Below are positions 30,948 through 42,024 of a DNA stretch of 64,000 bases, one piece after another. Every line of letters begins with the position of its first letter. Positions within the stretch are counted from its first letter, which is position 1. The notes below the pieces were generated by a model, which ran no database searches, was not told where the DNA came from, and was given only the letters and a program-made list of their open reading frames with translations. The stretch is from Phaseolus vulgaris (lineage: Eukaryota; Streptophyta; Magnoliopsida; Fabales; Fabaceae): NCBI RefSeq assembly GCF_000499845.2, contig NC_023759.2, positions 16,776,947 through 16,840,946 on the forward strand, written 5' to 3'. Made by a program: the position numbers and the translations under genes.

Positions 30948-33024
30948 ATATTTTTGAAATACTATTTTAGAATAAGTTTTCCAATTTTAAAAGATAATGC
31001 AAAAAATTTAAAAGAGAAAAATGTATTATAAACATTTTTAGATGAGAAAAGTGTAAAAGTAAAACAAAATCAATTTTTTATAACTTAAAGTTCATTTATA
31101 AAAAGCTAATTGTAGAAGTTATTTTAATTAGTTTGATTTCAAAAAAAAACATTTTTACTTTATATATAAATTAATGTTAACTTATGAAGAAATTAACTTT
31201 TCTTTCTCTTCTATTTTTTTTCTTTCAAAAGAGTTTATAGAAGTTTTGATGACTGTTATTATTAAGATTTCGTAGAATAGATTTTAATACATTTATGCCG
31301 TTAGGATTTAAAATATTTTAAAGAAAGGTATAGATTTAAAAAAATAAAATAGAATTTCATAGATTTTTAGAAAAAGAATGAAAATTACAAGAGTTAATGA
31401 ATAAAATACAAAGTTTGGACAATAAACGTAAAACTAATATTTGTTTACATTTTAATAGTAAATTGGTTTTAACTTCATGTCTTCCTATATTCCTATATTA
31501 GCCTTTTTATTATGCACTAACATGTTTTCATTTCAGTTTTTGGGTAGGGTTTGAATGGTAAATTTTAAATTATGGTCTTAGTTAATAATATGAATATAGA
31601 AAGATATATATGGTTAGAGTAACGGTTTGTGATAGAAAAAGTTAACACGACTGCACACAAATTTCTTTACCGCCTTAATAAGGAAGGAATGGATTATTTG
31701 TGATAGATACAAAGTATAACAATTTAAAAAAGAAAAAAAAATCATGATAAAAAAATTATATGAAATCCATCAAAATTCTTCTTAAAATATTATTCATTAA
31801 GTTTTGCATAATTTAGAATACCATAAAATTTCTATGTTTTAAAAAATATTAAGTGAACATCATCAAATTTTATTATTATTACCTACTTAAAAACATTTAG
31901 ATTATCTTAAATTAAATACTAGAAAAAATTATATCATTTAAGAGTTTTGATTAAGTATAAAAAATTTCTTATAATTTTTTTAAAAAACCCTTGAAATCTC
32001 ATAATCGAATACACTCCCCTACTATTTTTATGAATTAAAAAACATAAAGTAAAAACAATACTTCCATTACTATTCAAAAATAAGAATATATATATAATAT
32101 ATTCCGATATAGTAGATATTAAGTATGTTAAATAATATTATTAAAATTAATCATAATTTTTTTTTTTTAAGATCTAGAAAATTACTTTAGAGTAGAAGTG
32201 GTATATTTTAAATGACATTTGAATATTTTATTATTAAAATAAAAAGAACATATAAATAAAAAATTCAGTTATTCAGGTTTCATTTCAAAAAAATCATCAT
32301 CTCTCTAGAAATTTATTTTTCCTTTCCTCTCCCTTCTCAAGATTCTAACATCCTCACACATCAGTTTGACGATTGGAGTCTGTCATTAGACTCCTGACAA
32401 CGATATCTACAAGACTCCCCGATCAGAATCTCTGATAGAGTAATTTCAATTTTACTCTTCTCTTTGAGTTAAATTTTGAACTTGTAGATCTATCTCAATC
32501 TAAATTTACACATGTGACCCTTTTAACTTTGAGATTAGTCTTTGTTAGCTCAGAGTCCTAGTGGTATAGTTAGATTTTTTATTAGGACTCTGTGGTGCAG
32601 GTTAAGCTACTCTTGAAGCTTTTGGTAGATTTGGAGCTTAGTCAACATCTGCTCAAGTAAAGGTAGGGGAAGCTAGTTTAAAATTTTCAATAGAACCCTA
32701 GGCTAAAAGATCTGGATGTGGGGGTGACGTGGTCACTAGTTCCAAATTTCGTTGCATGATTTTTTTTTTTTAGTAAATTGTAATTTGATTGAAATTGAAA
32801 GTGTTGTGATTGAGAATTGATGGTTTGATATTAAATGATTTTGATTTAAAAATCATATATATGTACAGATTGACATAATAAAGCAATGATTTAATGAGAG
32901 TGCTTGTATAATTCTGAGCCGGAACTGTCAATGTAATGTGTAGATTTATAAATTTATGAAATGAATGAATTGTTGGTTTAGAATCTAATAGGTATAACAG
33001 GTTTATGCAGAAATTTTCTGCATA
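30948..33024. other. AT-rich intergenic DNA, no gene seen
   Basis: Long A/T-rich stretches without open frames or recognisable domains. The part from about 32300 to 32780 is less AT-rich and looks like an old repeat or transcript leader, but I could not assign it. Confidence 0.4.
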
Positions 33025-33130
33025 TCTCGCTCAAGCGAGACCTAGGATGAAATTTTGGGTGCTCCCGAGTTGAATCTTACTCAAGAGAGAGAATTTTCGC
33101 TTGAGTGAGACTCATCGCTCAAGCTAGATT
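33025..33130. repeat. Palindromic TCTCGCTCAAGCGAGA repeat cluster
   Basis: A perfect 7-bp-arm palindrome lies at 33025-33040. Diverged copies of the same words (ACTCAAGAGAGA, TTCGCTTGAGTGAGA, ATCGCTCAAGCTAGA) follow to about 33125. Confidence 0.7.
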
Positions 33131-33885
33131 CTCTAGAAAAAAAAAAACTTAAAACTTTTAGTTTTGCTTTTGAAAGCCTAATGTATTATTGCTTATTGTT
33201 TTAAGTAAAAATTCTAAATCTTATTTTTTTTAAAAAATAAATAATTAAAGGAACTTAGTTATGTTTTTCATTTTGAGATATATTTGAATTATTTAGAAAA
33301 GTTTAAAATATGATATGATTGAATGATGCATTGATGTGTTACATGAGGTATGGAATGGTGTGAAAGTGTGATGAAGACATAGTATTTTCAGGAAAGGAAA
33401 TACTGTGTTGAGATTGTTGTTAGGGTGTATTGGTTTGTCAAGCCCGTAATGAGACATCCTAACTCTACTAATATAATGGAATCACATAGATGAAGTTATT
33501 CAGTTGGTGAGAGTCGATGGAGGTTCATATGACTTTCTCTGCAGTTTGAAATATAATCTGGTCTTTCAATTCATATGGATTTACCCTGTCATACGAGAAA
33601 ATGATGAGATATTGAGATGTTATGCGCATGGCTGTGTGGATTCACAACGAGTAGTATGACAGGTGTAGGTCCCAGGATTCTAATTTCAATACACGAGTCT
33701 TCTAGAAGTATAGTCAATTGTCTATGTGTTGTGCATCAGTAGAAGTCTGACATGAGAAAGATGAATTGTGAATTTCTTTGATAGACAATTGATGGTTATG
33801 TGAAATGCTTGAGAATTGATTACTTTATGTGGATGTTTAAAGTTATAGTTATATTAGAAGTTTTTAAAAATAGCTAGTTTACCTT
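33131..33885. other. Unclassified dispersed-repeat-like DNA left of the CRM element
   Basis: No open frame. The text around 33440-33680 (AAGCCCGTAATGAGACATCC, GTGAGAGTCGATGGAGG) resembles parts of plant gypsy elements, but no boundary was found. The CRM target site ACCTT ends at 33885. Confidence 0.35.
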
Positions 33886-34843
33886 TGATGGAGATCAAGA
33901 TCAAGAAGAAATAGAAGCCAATATTCAAGGACAAGAAGAGGTAGAGGCCCAAGTTGTAGACGCTCAAAGAGTCATTAGCCCACCTCAGAGACTTACAAGG
34001 AGCAAGTTCAAGGAATTAGGAAATAGTGGAAGGTTGTTTTCTCTTTTTATAATATCTTTTGTTTCAAAAGGTGCTTAGAGGGAAACATTAGACACCTCTT
34101 TTGTAAAAGCATCTTTAGGCTTTAGTTTGGGGAGTGAGCTTAGTAGGGGGCGTGAGGTAGGAGTCTTTTAGGTAGCTTCTAGAATAAGCTTTGTAAATGA
34201 CCGGCCCTTGCTCCTATAAAAGGAAGGCTTAGGTCCTTCATAATTCAGATTTGAGAAATTGATATAGCAAAACTCTCCCAAATTGGTGATAGAGTGTGTG
34301 AGAACTTGTCTTCTCCTCTTCCTTGTCTCATCTTGAGTGCCTTGGTTCTCTCAAGTGGCGGCATTGCTCACTTATCTTGGAGCCTTCACACTTCAAGTGG
34401 CGTGACCATCAACCAAGCTTTTCATTCTCATAAGTTCCTCTCTTCTTCATCTTTTCATTTCATTTCCATTTTCATACAAATTCAAAAACAGGTCTAGGTT
34501 CCTTCTATTCGGTGTTTTTGAGTTCAAATTCATATAGTGTTCGGTTCTTGCTCTCTTTTGTTGGATTCAAGTGTTTCTTCTTCATTTTCTCTTAATTTGT
34601 TCGGTGCAATTCAGTTTTCAAGCTTTTTAATCGGTGTTTTTGTTTTCTTAACTCTTTTAATCGGTTCAATTGGTAAGAAATGGATCTTCCATGTGAGTTT
34701 GGTGTTTGGTGCAAGTTTTCGTTAGTTCTTGAATCATAGAACATTGATCCAATTCTATTAAAAGTGCCTATTCATTCTCCAACTCAAGTTGATTCCATAA
34801 AATGTCAAAGAATCATCTATACCTTGCTAGTGGAATCATATCA
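33886..34843 (+). repeat. 5' LTR of the CRM element
   Basis: 958 bases, TGAT...ATCA. TATA box TATAAAA at 34215-34221; the paired CAAGTGGCG block lies at 34351-34402, about 135-190 bases downstream of it, thus in the transcribed part. The first ~190 bases repeat the end of pol. It lacks the 30-base duplication found in the 3' copy. Confidence 0.92.
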
Positions 34844-34845
34844 TG

Positions 34846-34866
34846 TGGTATCTAGAGTTTAGGTTT
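34846..34866 (+). promoter_or_regulatory. Primer binding site of the CRM element
   Basis: TGGTATCTAGAGTTTAGG starts 2 bases after the LTR and resembles the complement of the initiator Met tRNA 3' end, with one extra base. Confidence 0.75.
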
Positions 34867-36032
34867 GTTCTTGTTTAATTTTGAGTTGTGTTGCACTTTT
34901 ATTTCAAGAGCTCTATAATTCTTGTTGTTTATCTTTCTGTTTTTTAGGCTTACTTTTGAGTTTTATTGCTGTTTTCTTAATTGTGCCTATCATGTGTTTG
35001 TGTCTTTTCCTTTTTGAATCCTTTTAAGTTTTGTCATAGTCATGTTTTTCCAAGAATGTTATCAATTCCTTGTGTTCCTTTTATTGTAATTTTTGTTTCT
35101 TGCTTTGGTGTAATACAGTTTTTCTGAACTTGATTCTTCATACTTGTATTTTAGATCTATACAAGTTCTTATACAACATTTCTATTATGTCTTTGCTAGT
35201 TCTTAATTCTGTTTTTCATTCATATTAGGATTCCTCTGTTCTTCAGAAATTGTGCTCACTGTTTCGATTTATTGCAATTGATTTACTTACTGGAAAATTC
35301 TGAAATTCTGGATTTGTGTTCTTCAAAGTGTTATAAAAGAGTAGAAAAAAGAAGTACTTCAAAATTCAAAGTACAAAAAAAATGATAAATCAAAAACAAA
35401 AAGTGTGCAATTCTGCCGAAAAAAATACAGTAATCTGGCAGCGATTTTAGAAAATTTATCTCAATTAATTGGCTTACTTTTTTTAAGTAATTCCAGTGCC
35501 ATTGTTGAGTAAGATCTTAAACTTTCTGTGGTTAAAATTTCATAATCCAGTTCGCTTTATATCATTCCAGATAAATCGGTGAACATCAAGCACAATTTGC
35601 ATAAAAAAAAATTTCAGTAGTTCTGTTTTTTGTTTTCTTCATCTACTCTAGTGCTTTTCTTTAGGTATCTTTTGTGTGCCTTCTTTTTCATTGAGTACCT
35701 TATTTTCTTGCTTGTCTTTTGTCATTAATCTTTGATTTTGTCATATATCTAGTATTCCTTTTGTTATAGCCTTTTACTATTTCCACCTTTTCTTGTTTGT
35801 CTTTCATTGATTTATTGGTTTTGTGGTGATTTGCTTTGAGATTGTGTGCTCTTTCTTTGACATCTTTCATTTGAGGATACTCAAGGCCTCAAGATCAGAT
35901 TGGTAAAGAGGAGTATTCTTTCTTTGGAGTGATTTAAGTGACACTTCACTTCGGCATCTTGCTCCAATTTCTTTTTGCTAACCTTGATTTCTTAACATTG
36001 TTTGCTATTTTGTTTGCTGTTTTCTTTTATAA
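34867..36032 (+). other. CRM element leader, non-coding
   Basis: About 1.2 kb of T-rich DNA between primer site and gag start. No frame of note. It would be the 5' leader of the genomic RNA. Confidence 0.6.
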
Positions 36033-37280
36033 ATGGCTTCATATTCCAGCAGTGATGCTTACAAACAGAACTCTCCTAGTAAAGCTTCTGTTCTTGGTGA
36101 ATTAAAAGAAGCAAAACGAACCATTACTCTCCAAGATGAAGCTATTAGACGGTTGGAGGAAAAATTGCAAAGAGTTGAAATGAAGCAAGCTAGGTCCTCT
36201 CATTCTGTCCATGGAGAGCGTCATTCTCATAGACCTTCATCTAGAGGCTTTTCCAATGATCATGGCCGTGAAAAGGAAAATAGAAGAAGGAGACCTCATC
36301 CCCACTTTCATGGATATACACCTCATGCTCATGGAGATAGACATCACCGTGAAGATGGCCACTACCAAAACGCCAAGGCTAAGCTTCCTTTGGTCAAAAT
36401 TCCTAGTTTCAATGGGGATAGTGATCCTAATGTGTACCTAGATTGGGAGGCTAAATGTGAACAAATTTTTGAGATCCATGAGGTCCATGATGACCACAAA
36501 TTTAAGCTAGCCACCTTAGAGTTTAGTGATTATGCCATGAGATGGTGGCATAGTGTTGTAAATGACATTATCTATCACAGGGGTCCTCCCGTGGACTCTT
36601 GGAACTCTTTAAAGGATCAAATGCGCCTTAGATTTGTGCCACCACACTTTAGGAAAGACCTCATGTTGAGACTCCAACGGTTTCAACAAGGCACGCTAAG
36701 TGTGGATGCTTATTTCAAAGAATTAGAAATTCTTTTGCTTAAGGTAGATATGCGTGAGAGTGAGGAAGCTATGATAGCTAGGTTTGTGAGTGGTCTAAGG
36801 AAGGATATTCAAGATATTATTGAGCTTCAAGAGTATTCATCATTGGGTTCTTTGGTTCATCTTGCAATGAAGGTGGAAGCCCAACTTGCTAAGAAAAATA
36901 CTTTCAAAAATGCTCCCAATGATGGTTACTACAACAATTCTTGGAAGAACAAAAAGTCTTTTTCTAAATTTCCTTCTAAAGATTCTTCTTTCAAACCAAA
37001 GGAATATAAGCCTTCTACTTCTATGCCTAAATCACCAACTAAATCGTCTAGTAAGAAATGCTTTAAGTGTATGGGTTATGGTCACATTGCGGCTAATTGT
37101 CCTTCAAAAAGGAATATGTTTGTTCATAATGGCATTGTCATGAGTGAGCATGATTCGGATTCACCTAGGGATTCTTCACATTCTAGAGCATCTAGTGAGA
37201 ATGAGAGTGAGAGTCCACTTGAAGGAGATTTGTTGGTTGTGAGAAGACTTGATATGGTTCCACTAGCACACTTTGAATGA
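36033..37280 (+). CDS. CRM element gag (frame cut by nested insertion)
   Basis: Starts at ATG 36033. Residues ~22-50 form a short coiled coil (LKEAKRTITLQDEAIRRLEEK), followed by a His/Arg-rich stretch (~55-110). The retrotransposon gag domain spans ~115-270 (FNGDSDPNVYLDWEAKCEQIF ... ISARF-like). A single CCHC knuckle has Cys343, Cys346, His351 and Cys356. An acidic Ser/Glu-rich tail follows. The stop TGA at 37278-37280 is supplied by the first bases of the inserted LTR; the original frame resumes at 42025 after the duplicated TTGAA. Gag forms the particle and binds element RNA. Confidence 0.88.
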   Translation: MASYSSSDAYKQNSPSKASVLGELKEAKRTITLQDEAIRRLEEKLQRVEMKQARSSHSVHGERHSHRPSSRGFSNDHGREKENRRRRPHPHFHGYTPHAHGDRHHREDGHYQNAKAKLPLVKIPSFNGDSDPNVYLDWEAKCEQIFEIHEVHDDHKFKLATLEFSDYAMRWWHSVVNDIIYHRGPPVDSWNSLKDQMRLRFVPPHFRKDLMLRLQRFQQGTLSVDAYFKELEILLLKVDMRESEEAMIARFVSGLRKDIQDIIELQEYSSLGSLVHLAMKVEAQLAKKNTFKNAPNDGYYNNSWKNKKSFSKFPSKDSSFKPKEYKPSTSMPKSPTKSSSKKCFKCMGYGHIAANCPSKRNMFVHNGIVMSEHDSDSPRDSSHSRASSENESESPLEGDLLVVRRLDMVPLAHFE

Positions 37281-38281
37281 TTCTAGACATTCTTAGGAAT
37301 CATCTTGAGTTGGTTATGAGATAGGCACTTTAACATAGAATTGGATCAAGGTTCTATGAACAAGAACTCACCAAAACTAGTACCAAAACACAAACTCATA
37401 TGGAAGTTCCAATTATTGTCAAATTGAACCGATTAAAATGAAAGGAAAAGCAATTGCACCGAACAAAACAACATAGAACTGAAATGTACCGAACATAAAA
37501 GCTAGAAAATGCAAAACAAGCAAGGATGAATCGGTAGAAACACAAAACCGAAGCAAGAACAGCAAGATCCACAAAAGTACCGAACAGAAAATCAAAGGAA
37601 GCAAACTAGGACATGAACAAATAAATAGAAGGAAGGAAGGATAAGAGAAAGCTCATGAAGATGGAGGAATGGTTGGATGATCACGCCACTAGGAGGATGG
37701 AGACTCCAAGATAAGTGTGCAAGCCGCCACTTGAGGTAACCATGGAACCATCAAGATAAGACTAGTGAAGAAGGCACAAAGCTCTCCAATGCTCTCTCAA
37801 AAATTGAGTATAGTTTCTCTAATCAAAATTCAAATCTGAAATGTACAAGGGCAGCACCTTAATTTATAGCCTAGAGGTGCTGAAATGCAAAGCTAAATGA
37901 ATTCAAAATTCCCCCCTAAATTCAAAAGCAATCGGCGCCAACTATGGTCATGAAGAAGGTGTGACCTTCTTTCTCGCTTTGGCACCTCCCTAGTTACTCC
38001 TACACCTATCTACTAACGCACCACCCCCCCTAAAACTCCAAACTAAGGACCTAAAGATGCTTTAACAAAAGAGGTTTCTAATGTTTTCCTCTTAAGAACC
38101 TTCACACAAAGAAATTACAAAAAGAGAAAATAAACGTCCCTTAGCTCCTAAAGCTTTGAACATGCTTCTTGTAAACCTTTGAGGTGGGCTTTGACCTCCA
38201 TGGGCGTCCTCCACTTGAGCCTCAACCTCTTCTTGCTCTTGATGATTGGCCTCCATGTCCTCTTGAGCTTGATCTCCATCA
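37278..38281 (-). repeat. 3' LTR of the nested CRM-family element
   Basis: On the minus strand it starts TGATGGAGATC and ends GTCTAGAATCA. The polypurine tract complement TACTCCCCGAG is at 38282-38292. The paired CAAGTGGCG block lies at about 37735-37683. Confidence 0.88.
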
Positions 38282-38699
38282 TACTCCCCGAGTTGGAGAG
38301 AATTCGACCACGAATTCTGGAGACCTACAGAAAAAGGAGTTAGATCGCTGACGTTAAAAGTATGACTACCTAAGAATGTATCAGGCATATCTAACTCATA
38401 AGCATTATCATTAATCCTCTTGAGGACTTGGAAAGGTCCATCCCCACGAGGCATTAGTTTGGACTTTCTTTGAGTAGGAAAGCGATCCTTCCTTAAGTGA
38501 AGCCAAACCCAATCGCCCTCATCAAACAACAATGCTTTTCTCCTTTTATTGGCAAGTTCAGCATACTTGCCAACCTTCTTCTCAATTCTCTTCTTGATGT
38601 CTTTATGCAAAGTTTTCACAAAAGAAGCTTTTTCATCCCCATCTTTGCACAAGACATCTCCAAGAAGGGGAATAGGAAGAAGATCAAGAGGTGTTAAGG
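38092..38699 (-). pseudogene. Nested CRM element: integrase C-terminal end and LTR-encoded tail
   Basis: The frame from about 38690 to 38092 covers the end of integrase ([46 protein letters not shown]), then crosses the LTR border at 38281 and ends with GRLFSLFVISLCEGS at 38092. The core between this and the next segment is deleted and rearranged. Confidence 0.75.
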
Positions 38700-38700
38700 G

Positions 38701-38815
38701 GTAGAAAATAAAAGCTTAGTTCCAAGCTTGCCACCCACAAACCTCGGTTTGACCATCAGTTTGTGGGTGGCAAGTGGTAGAAAATAAAAGCTTAGTTCCA
38801 AGCTTGCTCCACAAG
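38701..38815. repeat. Short duplication inside the nested element integrase
   Basis: GTAGAAAATAAAAGCTTAG with flanking bases (about 31 in all) occurs at 38701-38731 and again at 38778-38808. The second copy is in its normal place (integrase core); the first sits next to the deleted part. Confidence 0.75.
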
Positions 38816-39380
38816 GTCTTCCAAAAGTGACTCAAGAACTTGGGATCTCTATCGGACACTATAGATCTAGGGATCCCATGCAAATGAACCACTTCTTGGA
38901 AGAAGAGGTTTGCAATGTGGCATGCATCATCCACTTTGTGGCAAGGAATAAAGTGAGCCATCTTTGAAAAACGATCCACTACCACAAAAATGGAATCCTT
39001 TCCCTTTGATGTCTTGGGTAATCCTAAGATGAAATCCATAGATATATCAACCCAAGGCATTGAAGGGATAGGAAGAGGAGTATATAAACCATGGGGATGC
39101 ATCTTAGACTTAGCTTTGCGGCAAGCTATGCATTTATCACACAAACTATGAACATGTTTATGCATATGAGGCCAAAATAAATGTTCATGCAACACATCCA
39201 AAGTTTTAGCAACCCCAAAATGACCCATTAAACCCCCCTCATGAGCTTCTCTAACAAGAGATAATCTAATAGAGCATTGAGGAACACAAAGACGTTTTCC
39301 TTTACAAAGAAAGTCATCTTGTATAAAAAAAAGTCTTTGTGTCCTCCTTTAAGACACTCTTGATAGGTAAGAGAAAAATC
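38716..39380 (-). pseudogene. Nested CRM element: integrase zinc domain and core
   Basis: On the minus strand: [31 protein letters not shown] (zinc domain), then [27 protein letters not shown] and ending [10 protein letters not shown] before the duplication. The catalytic glutamate region and following ~70 residues are lost. The segment right of 39228 is the linker to RNase H, cut by the solo LTR at 39381. Confidence 0.8.
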
Positions 39381-40969
39381 TGTTGGGTTTAATAGTGTCA
39401 AAGTTCAAGAGGGGGGGTGAATTGACCTTTTAAAGGCTTCTCGCAAAAACAGTATTTAACACAGTTTACAGAAAATAAATCGATTTATATGGAAATGAAC
39501 AGATTTATTTTAGCATTGTTTGTGTGTTTGAAAAGTGTTTATGCAGCAAGGTTAATCACAAGATCTGCAGATATATTTTCCAGATGCTCACACACTGATA
39601 TTAGAACGAAAAACAGTGAATCACCAAAACAGCAACCTTCAATTTCAAGCAAGTGATTAAGGTTCAATTAATGGCTTGACAGTTTATTGAGTGATCTATT
39701 ACAATCAACCTGTTCTAATGGCTTTTAACAGATTATAAGTGTTCTTATTGAAATCAACCAGTTTTCCAGAAATTAAGAACAATATGAACCGTGCCCAGAC
39801 AGAACAGATTTATTTTTAATTGAACCGATTTATTTCTTTGCTGTTTTATCAATTATGCAGAAACTTAATTGCAGAGATTGAGAGAGAATGAACACAGGGC
39901 AATTATACTGGTTCACTCAACTGAGCTACATCCAGTCTTCACCTAAACCAAGGTGAAATTCACTAAATCACAATACAAACAAACACAATTCCCACTGTTC
40001 TTGAAACCTACAAGAACTTAGGTATTCTTGCTGAAAAAACCTATTTCAGCTCACACACACTCTTCAAGAAAACCTATCAAGAAGAGTGTTCAACCAAACT
40101 ATTACAAGAAATGAAAAGTGAAATGACTACACCTGATTGAGGATACAAAGATCTGCCTTAAACCAGTAGGCAAGATTGCTATAACAATAGCAGCACCTCA
40201 CACCAAGCTTTTGGAACCAAACCAAGAACAAGCACTTTGTGATTTTCAAAATCTTTGAAGAACAAATGCTAATTCTTTGTAAACTCTTAACTCTCTGCTG
40301 TAAAACTTGTTTTTACAAATGTATGAACGATGATTAAACTCAGAAAACAAGTTTTCATTTTATAGAAAACCAACTTATAACAGATTTTTGAAAAATAGTT
40401 AAAGCTGTTATAAAATGAACAGATTTATTTTCAAAAATAGTTAGAGAATTTGTTATGTGAGGAGACTTAGTCAGCCATTCTGGTGTAGGGACAAAACTGA
40501 AAACCGTTTAAGATAGCCATGGCACCAGAGTCAAAAAGAATCTATTCATTTACAGATGAACAGATTTATTTTTCAAAACGAAAACAGAGAAAGTTTAACT
40601 ATTTAAAACTCAGTCGTTTTGAAAGGTAGAAGACTTAGTCAAAATACTTGATCCACAAAATCTAATTTTCACAAGACTTAGCCCAGGCATCAGATTAAAA
40701 AAGAATCTGTTTATTTAGAAAAGAACAGATTTATTTTTATGCAGTAAACGTGTTTTTTGTAAAACATGTGAAAAACAGTTTAAGAAACCTTATGCTTGTT
40801 CTTATCACATGGCCAGGGTAGGAGGTGAGTTACTCAGCAAAAAGCCCACTCTTAAACAACCTCAAAACACTACCTAAGACACACTTAAAGCAAAAGGGAA
40901 TATACATGAATAGTACATAGAAGTCTTCATCAAACACATGTCTTGAAGGGGCAGCAACCATCTTCAACA
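39381..40969 (-). mobile_element. Copia (SIRE-like) solo LTR, TSD AAATC
   Basis: 1589 bases, TGTTGGG...TTCAACA, flanked by AAATC at 39376-39380 and 40970-40974. The minus orientation follows from the G-rich run (AAGAGGGGGGGTG) near the left end. Instead of CAACCGATTG it has repeated AACAGATTTATTT words, often in pairs. Confidence 0.9.
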
Positions 40970-41442
40970 AAATCAAGGTCATCATGATAAAGTTCCTTAA
41001 TGTGATCAAAACCAAGATATTGAGAGCTTAAAAGATTTAGCAAAGTGTATCTTCTAGAAAGTGCATCCGCCACAATGTTTACTTTGCCTTGCTTGTGTTT
41101 GATCACATAAGGAAATTGCTCAATGAATTCCACCCACTTAGCATGCCTCTTGTTAAGCTTGTTTTGGCTTTTCAAATACTTAAGAGATTCATGATCACTA
41201 TGTATCACAAACTCTTTGGGAAAAAAATAGTGTTGCCAAGTAAACAAAGCCCTAACAAGTGCATATAATTCTTTATCATAAGTGGAATAATTGAGATGAC
41301 TTCCCTTCAATTTCTCACTAAAATAGGCTATGGGGTGGCCCTCTTGAAGGAGAACAGCCCCAATACCTATGCTTGAAGCATCACACTCAATCTCAAATGT
41401 CTTAGTGAAATTAGGAAGGGCCAAGATGGGAGCATTAGTCAT
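40970..41442 (-). pseudogene. Nested CRM element: RNase H
   Basis: Minus-strand frame 41442-40970 with [46 protein letters not shown] and IVADALSRR. Text is nearly the same as in the host element. The true domain ends near 40975, where the solo LTR enters; codons beyond belong to the LTR. Confidence 0.8.
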
Positions 41443-42019
41443 TTTTCTTTCAAAGTTTCAAAAGCTTTTTGTTGTGCTTCTCCCCATTGAAAGACCACAT
41501 CCTTTTTCACTATGTCATTGAGAGGTGCGGCAATGGTACCAAAGTTTGGGACAAATCTTCTATAGAAAGAAGCAAGTCCATGAAAACTTCGTACCTCATT
41601 CAAGGTTTTCGGTGTAGGCCAATTTTGAATGGCCATCACCTTTGTTTTGTCTACATGGACCCCTTTGCAACTCACAACAAACCCTAGGAATTCTATATGA
41701 TCAAGAGCAAACATACATTTAGCAAGATTAGCATACAAATGTTCCTTCCTAAGGGTTTCTAAAACTTGTCTAACATGCAACCTATGTTCCTCCAAAGATA
41801 AGCTATAAATGAGAATGTCATCAAAGTAAACAACAACAAACTTACCAATGAAAGGTCTAAGAACATGATGCATGAGGCGCATGAAGGTACTTGGTGCATT
41901 AGTTAAACCAAAGGGCATAACTAACCACTCATATAAACCAAAGTTGGTCTTAAAAGTCGTCTTCCATTCATCACCCGGTTTGATACGGATTTGATTGTAG
42001 CCGCTTTTAAGATCAATCT
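41439..42019 (-). pseudogene. Nested CRM element: reverse transcriptase
   Basis: [16 protein letters not shown] at 41918, YFDDILIYS near 41822, [13 protein letters not shown] and [15 protein letters not shown] follow. A frame change separates it from RNase H near 41440. RT similarity starts abruptly at the right border (LKSGYNQ near 42000), so the first half of the domain is missing. Confidence 0.8.
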
Positions 42020-42024
42020 TTGAA

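Larger units (their letters stand above)
37278..42019 (-). mobile_element. Reversed, 5'-truncated CRM-family element nested in the CRM element
   Basis: Its 3' LTR is at the left (37278-38281), preceded by TTGAA (37273-37277). TTGAA recurs at 42020-42024, exactly where the host gag-pol frame resumes. Pol is present from RT onwards on the minus strand, but the 5' LTR, gag and protease are missing. The right join lies inside about 16 bases shared by the RT gene of this family and the host linker (TTTGAAAAGATTCTTGGA), so the lost part was probably removed by a microhomology deletion. Confidence 0.8.

Noticed and set aside
33886..34071. Separate pol fragment of another element left of the CRM 5' LTR
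   Set aside because: It is the first part of the LTR itself, because pol overlaps the LTR; the ACCTT duplication fixes the border at 33886.
34072..34080. LTR start at TGCTTAGAGG
   Set aside because: No matching duplication, and no polypurine tract before the corresponding 3' position; TGATGG at 33886 and 45251 satisfies both.
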